Below, in pieces: positions 56,757 to 64,000 of a stretch of DNA of 64,000 bases. Location of the stretch: the NCBI GenBank assembly GCA_021397845.1, contig CM038046.1:4755001-4819000 (forward strand), written 5' to 3'. How positions within the stretch are numbered: position 1 is the first letter of the stretch; each line of letters opens with the position of its first letter. The position numbers were made by a program, and so were the translations under genes. The notes under the pieces are model-generated. The model was not told the DNA's origin, searched no databases, and saw only the letters and a list, made by a program, of their open reading frames with translations. Source of the DNA: Areca catechu (lineage: Eukaryota > Streptophyta > Magnoliopsida > Arecales > Arecaceae).

Positions 56757-59700
56757 TTATTACCCTTGCAGGACTGTTGTGGACTTATAGCTTTAACAAA
56801 GGAGAATTCCAATATAATTGGACTTTGTGCTTCATTTCTCAATTTACTTTTTTGTTTAGCAAAGAAAGGTAGTACTAACCTGTCTGAACCGCTGACTTTG
56901 TTTCCTTCCAATGTCTATGAGCAAAGCAAACTTCCTACATGGATTACTCATATTGTTGCTTTCTCAAAATACAGCAAGCGAGATTATATATTGTGTTTTG
57001 TCGACAGTGGTCGTGCTTTCATTCTGCCCTGTTGTAAGTTCATATGCCAGGGATGATGGCATAATTAACTCACATATACTGATCTTCATAGATAGTCTGA
57101 CATATATTAAATGAAATAATGACCTCAAAAATGTCCATTACAATAAATGGTAATTCTCTTGGTGTCATTGAGTTTGTTAACCTTTAGAATCTGAAACTGG
57201 GGGATCTGGAAATGGATGAGGTGGTATTCAACTCAGGATTTTTTTCCCCCTCCCCCTAGGGGTACCCAATCTAGTTTCGTGATGGCATCATTAGAAATAT
57301 GATTCAATCTACCATGAATGATGAAGTTGATAGACCTCGTGGTGTTAAGTTTTACCTAAATCTTCATGCGAGAAGCTTCTTTCATCTTTGTGTTTGGCCA
57401 TGAGATTAATTTAGGAATAGCAACTACAAATCCAGGCAGTTCTTCAACCTCAATTACATAAAGCACTTTATATTCAAATATTCCTTTTATTTTTTGGGTA
57501 ATTCATCATCGAAGCTTCCAAGACTTATGTGCCTGGCAATTTCATATGACGTCGAATAAGTTTTGAATTTATGCTTGTAGGTTTCTTCCCTTGCTTCTGC
57601 TTGTATTTTCAAATATTTGCTCTCATCTTATCAATGTTTTCTTTTTCTTTACTAGCAATTTATATCATTTTGATTATGCTGACAATGTTAACTTGGTCAG
57701 CTTCAACTCCCTACTGGTATTTTTATGTGCTAACATATGTATTTCATTAAGATAGTGATCTGTTAATGGAAGTTCCCATCAGTGATGGTGTTTTCTGCAA
57801 TCTAGCAGGTCATCCTGAATTGTGTATATGAACTTTTGATGGAAATTGCCACAAGATCTACTGGGCAATTTCATGGCCTGCAATTTAATTGTTTCTTACC
57901 ATGTTTCTCTTTTTGGGGAAATATTTGAGATATTATGGTTGAAAATGTAGAAATGTCATAGAATGGAATATTGTTTGATACTTACTGACTAGGAAAAATA
58001 ATATCATACAATATTTTTATAACTATAGAGAGTATATAGGTCTATGGCTAATTTAGCCAATCAAAGCCAAGATATGTGGTTGGCAAGTAACGTAACTCCT
58101 TCGTTGATGATGAGAAAGGGAAAATTGGTTGAATATATGACCATCCATATGCAGAATATGATTTTCTGAAATAGGAAATCATCATGAACATGTTGTTGTT
58201 TTGCCTTGTGATTAAGGGGATTCACCCTCATACTTATCTACAATCATTGTTAACACTTCCATATCTGTTGTAGTGATACAAATAATAGTGTATAAGTTGG
58301 TCTCTTTTACAAGCTGATGGAAAATACAGCAGGGAGTAATTTTGGTTGGTGGATGCTATCATTGAAGACATGGAGAGCTTTCTAATTACAAATTCTTCGT
58401 TCCCTTTGCTTTTGTGTCACCTTAAATTTATCTTCAATAAATAAGAGATAAGACATCTGGAAAGGAGATACCATAATTAGAACAGACATTACAAGAATAT
58501 ACAGAAGGATGCCTGGATAATATCCTTTCAACATTTGCATGAATTCTTCATGAAGTTCTATTAACTATTTCTTTTATGGTGTCAGTAGCTCTTTTAACTA
58601 GCATTTGGTGCCTCTTGGTGAAAATTTAATCATAGCCAACATGATTCATTGCATCCATATATTGTCCTTGTGTAACGTATGCATGTATGGTCCTTGGAAG
58701 TTAAGAATGCTTTATCATTCACTTCTTAACGTTCTTGTACCCTGTGGTGTTTTTGGCCAAAACAATTTCGGAGAGGGAAGGTCTCTCATGTAACTATTGA
58801 GTGTAGTTCCAAGAATGAGTGACCTACCTCTGCTTCCAAATTTTGAGCTTGTGCAAGGGTGCAGCCTTCAAAGTCCTAGACATGGAAAGTATCTAATAGG
58901 AAGAGGTAAGGATATACAGTTTGACATATGGGACTAAATTCCAAGGCAAAAATTAATTAGCTAAAGAGCTAATGGACACAATATTTCTCTACACTATAAT
59001 AGGAAATTAGACTTTTAAATTTTGAAATCCTTTATCGAGATTTATTTTTCAAATCTCCTAAAATTCTCGAGTCCCCTACCCCTCACATGCATACCAAAAA
59101 AAAAAATCTCCTTCAAGTTTCTCTCTTCATTTCACTGGCATTCAAAATCAGAAGAAAACAGAAAATGGGATGCCCAAATATAAATGTTTAATCAGGATTC
59201 TGTTAATAAAATAATATCTCATCACTATAATATAGACACCTTGCCTCTGTTCTGTTCAAATTACGATCCTGACCTCTGATTGTACATTCCTTCTTCAATA
59301 TGCATTCTTAATTTTTTTCAATTTGAGAAAGGGAAGTAAAAAAAATGAATCAATAAAAAAAACAGGAGCCATCTTGCCTCCTTTCTGTATTTTATTTTCT
59401 CATTGTTGTTTTATGTATTTTTCTGTGTATTGAATATCATTTTTTGTTTTTGTATTATTTTATCTTTATGTTTATATTCAATTATTTTTATGCTTTTGGT
59501 TTTCTATATTCAATATTGTGCATTTGAAATCCTCTCCTTTGGCATGCATTGCATACACCAGCTTCCTAGCATTCATTAACAGAATGAGTTATGCTTGCAC
59601 CTTGGTTATAGACTAAGAGATCAGAAATTCTCAAGTAGGGAATTATTGGTTGAAACCTGATTGTAACAAAACTATCGACTGTTCTCATGCAGGTCTAAAT

Positions 59701-61740
59701 TCTGAATCAAAAATGGAGGAGAACAGATCTGCAGTAAAGGGTTTTGTACTCATGATTAGTAGTTTCAGTTGAGATTAGTCGTGTACAGAGGAGGATGATT
59801 AAGATAGCTAGATATTTCCATATGATTTTTAACTTGTGAAATTTGGAGATTGTTGTGGAAAGTTTGGTAAGGGGTTGTTAGATAAATTTCTAATAATTTG
59901 ATTTACTTAAAAATAATGTACCTTAGGTAAAAGGTCTTCTATTTGAGGATGATCTCAGGCTGCTATTCCTCAGCCTAGTTGTCTGATACAACAGTAACTT
60001 GCTTTCCTGGAACATGTCCAGCACATGTTAGTTTAGGGGATGTAGCTAAGCTAAGAGCAGTCATCTATGTCCGTATTCATGGCCGCATTATATTGAATAG
60101 TATGTTATGACTATAGTACTCCTTGGTTACTAAAACTTTACAGCTCGGAGTCAGACATATAAGGAGACAAAAACTCTGTGGTTATGGTTACATATTCAAG
60201 TACAGTTGTTGTCTCTGATAATTTTTGTTAGATCCCAGCAAATATTATGCCCAGAAGAGGAACTGATAAGAGAGCTTTGTTTATAGAAACGTAATAGCGT
60301 GGACATAAAGTCAAAATAAATTTTCTCACCTTTTTCACGTCCAAGTCTCACAAGTTGCCTCATGGAAAACTGGTTGTAATTCAAAAAAAAAAAATCTTTA
60401 ACATAGTGTTGATCTCTCTTAGGAAATGATAAATATTGTTTTTCTTATTATTTTAATTCATTTTTTCATGTTCCTGCAATAATGCACTTATTTCTTTTTT
60501 TTTTCATCTCTACTCATAGTTAGGGTCTATCCTGTTTATGCTTCTCTACATTTGCCACGTGACTTTTAACAGTTGGATCATCAGTTCATTTTTTACAGGG
60601 TTAGAAGGCCATTAGGTGTACTCTGCAGTACGGGCTTGCTTCAAGTTTCAAGTGTGGGTTGATTATGGTCACAAAATATACATTTTTGCTATTTGGCCCA
60701 TTGCAAGACATGCAGATTCAAGGTTTGGCTCTCTACATGTATATTCCCTTATGACACTGTAACATACATGCGGCAATTGTTGAGGCTTGGAGGTTTTCTA
60801 CGTGTCTCAACAAATGCTTCAGGCTTCACAAAAAATATTTATCCCATCTGAAACACTGACATTCTTTCAACTTGGAGAGGAATGCTATAGCCTTCAATGC
60901 TGCAAAAGGTTGTGAACTTTGTCAAGCTGTCATGACACCCAAAACTGCACATTGAAAAATGATAGGCATCTTCAGATTTTTCCCCTCTTTTTATATATTT
61001 GTCAAAGTTCCCACATTTCAGTGGTATATGATGAAACAGTATTACGTTCCATGGTTTATATGTTTAAAATTAATCGAGCGTTTACTGCCTCAAGAGCTTC
61101 CTTACAAGAGAACCATTTGATAGGTGTTAGCTATTAAAGATTATAAATGCATCTGAGATATTGTTCCTTATTAGTTTCTCTTTATTAATTTTTCTTGCAA
61201 GGAAAAAGGAAGCATGCGAGGTTAAAAAGGGGCAATTTGTTTCTTTGGATTTGTCAGACTGCTGGAAAAACCATAGATTTGATTCTCTGCAACATTATCT
61301 AATTTCTGTGGTACTGCAGGATCAGCAGGTTTTTGGATTTCTTTGATGCATCCTCTTTTTCCATATAACTGGAAAACGGTCATACGCGGATGGGCATTAA
61401 GCTAATTGCTAATGCTTTGTTCTATCCGGAGAAAATGTTGCTGTGTTAGAGTGAAGTCTTGACAGTAGCTTAATTAGATAAGGGGCCTCAAGTGAATCCA
61501 TTCCTGATTCGAAAACTTGTGCCTCCTGAGGATCAAGCAATGGTTGCTGTCAAAACAGGGATTGTTGGACTGCCATTTCTAGGGTTGCAGCTGATATACA
61601 AGTTTCATGGTTCATCAGGATAGTGTTTGCGTGGGAGTATGCTTTGAAAGGCTGCTGTTGTCAGTGTATGGAAGCGTTCTTTCCGATCACCTACCGGAAA
61701 GATGGATCTCCGATAACAGTAGGAAGGTGTGACATGAATG
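56757..61740. other. AT-rich DNA, no gene recognised
   Basis: About 5 kb with stops in every frame. Some AG acceptor-like sites (CTCATGCAG|GTCTAAATTC near 59692 and GTACTGCAG|GATCAG near 61320) precede purine-rich exon-like text, but no protein domain can be read, so they may be 3'UTR exons of the upstream gene or chance. No microsatellite or LTR pair was seen. Confidence 0.45.
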
Positions 61741-61779
61741 TTTGAGCTGGAATTATCAATGGCAGGTAAACGTTAGGGG

Positions 61780-62230
61780 GAAGGGAAGCTGGAGAACCAT
61801 ATCAATGTGCGACGCAGTGAAAGAGGAGAAAGCCTTGGCAGCCGCCTTCATCTGACGTACATTGGGGATATCTGAGACCCATTGATCCATGCTACTAGTA
61901 TCATGGACCAAATGCTCGTAGCCTTGAGTTGTTGAACAGCCATTGTCAGTCCGTGCCCACTGCCCGGGCAGCTGTTAACGCTGGCAATGGAACATAGAGA
62001 GTTGGTGTATATAGGCGGGTGCCCCGCTGCCATCAACTTTCCTTCATGATGCCGATTGACAAATCAAGTAACGGCATCTCATTCAGCTCTGACGCCGTGA
62101 CAAAACCATTAAAATTAACCTTTAGACAGCCTGGTTGGCGGGGGTGTCCGAACCATAGAAATGGTTGAGTAAACAGTAGAAGAGTTTGTCTGGCTGTGGG
62201 CATCACATCGCGGAATTGAAGAGGCATGAA
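61780..62230 (-). pseudogene. LINE RNase H relic
   Basis: On the minus strand, HPRQPGCLKVNFNGFVT (62033-62227) matches the start of plant LINE RNase H domains (P-x-PGWLKVNFDGS; the catalytic D is N here). Further down, GHGLTMAVQQLKATSIW and VAWINGSQIS (61848-62036) match the helix and the later block of the same domain. Stops and a frame change lie between them. No poly(A) tail or RT was found nearby. Confidence 0.5.
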
Positions 62231-62287
62231 GAAAGAGAGGGATTAGCATCTTGCCTAAAATTTTCCTGGATCTTTACCAAAAGTATA

Positions 62288-62829
62288 TAGCAACCAGGGA
62301 TGCAAATGGATTAGATCAGGCTATATCATGAGTGATCCCAATTCGACCTGATTTTTTGATCGGATCCTAATATATTGGATCAGATCAGTTTGGGTTTACT
62401 GTCAAAATTTTTAATCCAACGGGTTATTCGGGTTAGGTCGGGTTTATAAATAATTCGGTTCTAATCTAAAAAATTTGGATCTAGAAATGATCCAAATAAA
62501 ATATAGACAACTATATTTTAATTATTATATAATTAATTATTATTAATCATAAAAACATAATAAATAATATTATTTTTAAAATAAATTATGATATAAAAAA
62601 TAATTATAACTCTATCTTGATATTAAAAATAAATTTTATGCAAGTTTTAAATTATAATTTAAAGGTTCAAATAAATATGATTCTAATAGTATTAGTATGT
62701 TCGGATCGGGTCTAAATTCATTAAATTCAGACCCGACCTGAAAAATGAAATGGACCTAATTTTAGAACCCAATCCGGATTCACGGGTCTCTAAAAATATG
62801 TTGGATCGGGTTTAAACTGGTCGAATCCT
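62288..62829. repeat. hAT-like non-autonomous repeat, probably truncated
   Basis: Begins CAGGGATGCAAATGGATTAGATCAGG, a terminal form common in plant non-autonomous hAT elements, and carries many GATCGG, CGGGTT and GACCCGACC strings at both ends around a very AT-rich core (62500-62690). The matching right terminus is missing, so it seems cut off near 62830, where GC-rich DNA starts. Confidence 0.45.
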
Positions 62830-64000
62830 CCTGAGAGGGTGCGGGCTTAGCAGAATCCTGTGGGACAGAAACTGTAGTCCCAACAGGACCTCCCTGCAGC
62901 GGGTGCAGGCGGCGTGTTGCAGCGCATCCTCCTGAGGGAGGGTGTAGGCTTAGCAAAACCTCGTGGGACAGAAATTAGAGTCCTGGCATGGCTCCCTGCA
63001 ACGGGTGCAGGCGACGTGCTACAGGACTTGTTTTCTTCAGAAAGGTATGGATCCTGTAGGGGTCGGAGTCCCAGTAGAATCTCCTGCATGGGAGATGGAT
63101 GGTGTGCCGCGCGGCTCCCTGTCCCAGCAGAGCACGCCTTTGTGGGGGGCACAAGCGAGGCACTGTTCCTCCGCGGTGTGTTGCGACAAGTTCGGTGGAA
63201 ATAGTGATCCCATTCTCTTCTGTCATTGTCTGGCATCGTTGAGGCTAAATGAGGTGCACATGTCTGTCTGGGGTTGCACATCCTTCAATCCTCCTTTTCT
63301 CCCTGGGCTTGCAGGGGTCACCTCCTCATGCGATCAGGGTTTAGGTCGGTCGGGGGCTTTACTCGGCCAGGAGCTCTACTCGACCAGGAGCTTTACCCTA
63401 TCAGGAGCTCTACTCAGTCAGGAGCTCTACTGGATCGAGGCACAGATCGTGGCACCGAGGAGCTCTCCTCAGCTAGGAGCTTTACTGGATCGAGGCATGG
63501 ATCGTGGGTGCCATGTTAGAGTCAGCCACATTGGACATGGACTGTCACATCGGATGCGTGTGCCATGTCAGCCACCAACCACGCCGAATGCGGGTGCCAT
63601 ATTAGTGCTTAGCCACATCATATGCCCTCACTCTCAAGCCCGAAGCACACTATGATTCCTTAGGTTCGGGGCGAAGAGAGTGATGATGCCGCTGATATGG
63701 AAGCCCACCATGCCCGTATCATTAAATGCTTCGACTTTTGACGATTCGTAAATCATGCCAGCGCCAATCTAGAGCCACCGCGTCAGCAGGAGCGGCGATC
63801 AGAAATGATGCCTTCGCGCCTCCCAGTACAATGGTTCGTGAGTCGAAGCATTCCGAATGACGGAAATTGACATATGTCCGAATCCCGTTAGTCAATGAAA
63901 TGAAGGGTCACATCCATTGGCTGGCATAGCTCGAAGGGGAGTTTTACCGTCTCTTTCAGATAAGTGGTTCACCTCATTGTGCCCCTTCAAAATCTCTGAG
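62830..64000. repeat. GC-rich LTR-like sequence with short repeats (window edge)
   Basis: 62830-63020 has a ~110-bp block (CCTCCTGAG-GGGTG...GGCTTAGCA, GTGGGACAGAAA, GGGTGCAGGCG) present twice. 63345-63500 has about five copies of a ~17-18-bp unit CAGGAGCTCTACTCG. 63520-63610 has three CAC(AT)-TGGG/GCCATGT-like strings. Such nested repeats resemble the U3 of the LTRs elsewhere in the window, but no TG...CA ends, TATA box or protein were fixed. The right side runs off the window. Confidence 0.4.

Noticed and set aside
56556..57056. 166-codon open frame
   Set aside because: Its first third lies inside the 214-bp repeat and the rest has no domain or codon bias.

Overview
The window is nuclear DNA from a flowering plant, most likely a monocot and plausibly a palm. 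That reading rests on the WOX3 and NFRKB-like protein sequences, the Tat-type Ty3/gypsy elements and the AT-rich intergenic DNA; the species itself is inference. Only two ordinary host genes are visible. The rest is transposable elements, many nested in one another, plus AT-rich spacer.

Layout. 1-4200: rearranged relic of a Tat-lineage Ty3/gypsy element (inverted LTR piece joined to a decayed pol). 7319-8513: a two-exon WUSCHEL-related homeobox gene of the WOX3 type on the minus strand, with TATA box, intron, WUS-box and poly(A) signal. 10959-14455: a 5'-truncated LINE on the minus strand, whose RNase H domain is split by a solo LTR (11238-13099, duplication CCAGG). 19352-20966: a 1.6-kb LTR retroelement on the minus strand, duplication CCAAC, whose one conserved reading frame encodes a protein resembling a double-stranded-RNA-binding domain. 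23126-37769: a structurally complete but decayed Tat element (duplication ACACT) with an antisense ORF and 46-bp, 101-bp and ~102-bp arrays; its reverse transcriptase is split by a second LTR-like insertion (27119-30054). 38894-39213: a tRNA-type SINE with a 13-16-bp target duplication. 40927-47110: a decayed hAT transposon, itself split by a third solo LTR (42406-45691, duplication CATCC) built of 185-bp repeats. 47993-52357: promoter, 5'UTR intron and intact single-exon CDS of an NFRKB/INO80-subunit-G-like chromatin protein. 52358-64000: mostly non-coding, with a MITE-like repeat, a LINE RNase H relic, an hAT-like repeat and an LTR-like GC-rich edge.

How it fits together. WOX3 is a leaf/floral-margin transcriptional regulator and the NFRKB-like protein a chromatin-remodelling subunit; nothing links them functionally here. 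The three solo LTR-like insertions and the complete Tat element share a U5 motif around CTAACTT...TCGGAG...TTTGCAGG, so they appear to belong to one lineage that has repeatedly inserted into older elements. The most unusual object is the small LTR element with the dsRNA-binding-like protein: it lacks recognisable gag or pol, yet nearly all of its internal region is one reading frame carrying a domain type associated with RNA silencing. All coordinates were read by eye; domain calls were made from motif recognition without database searches.
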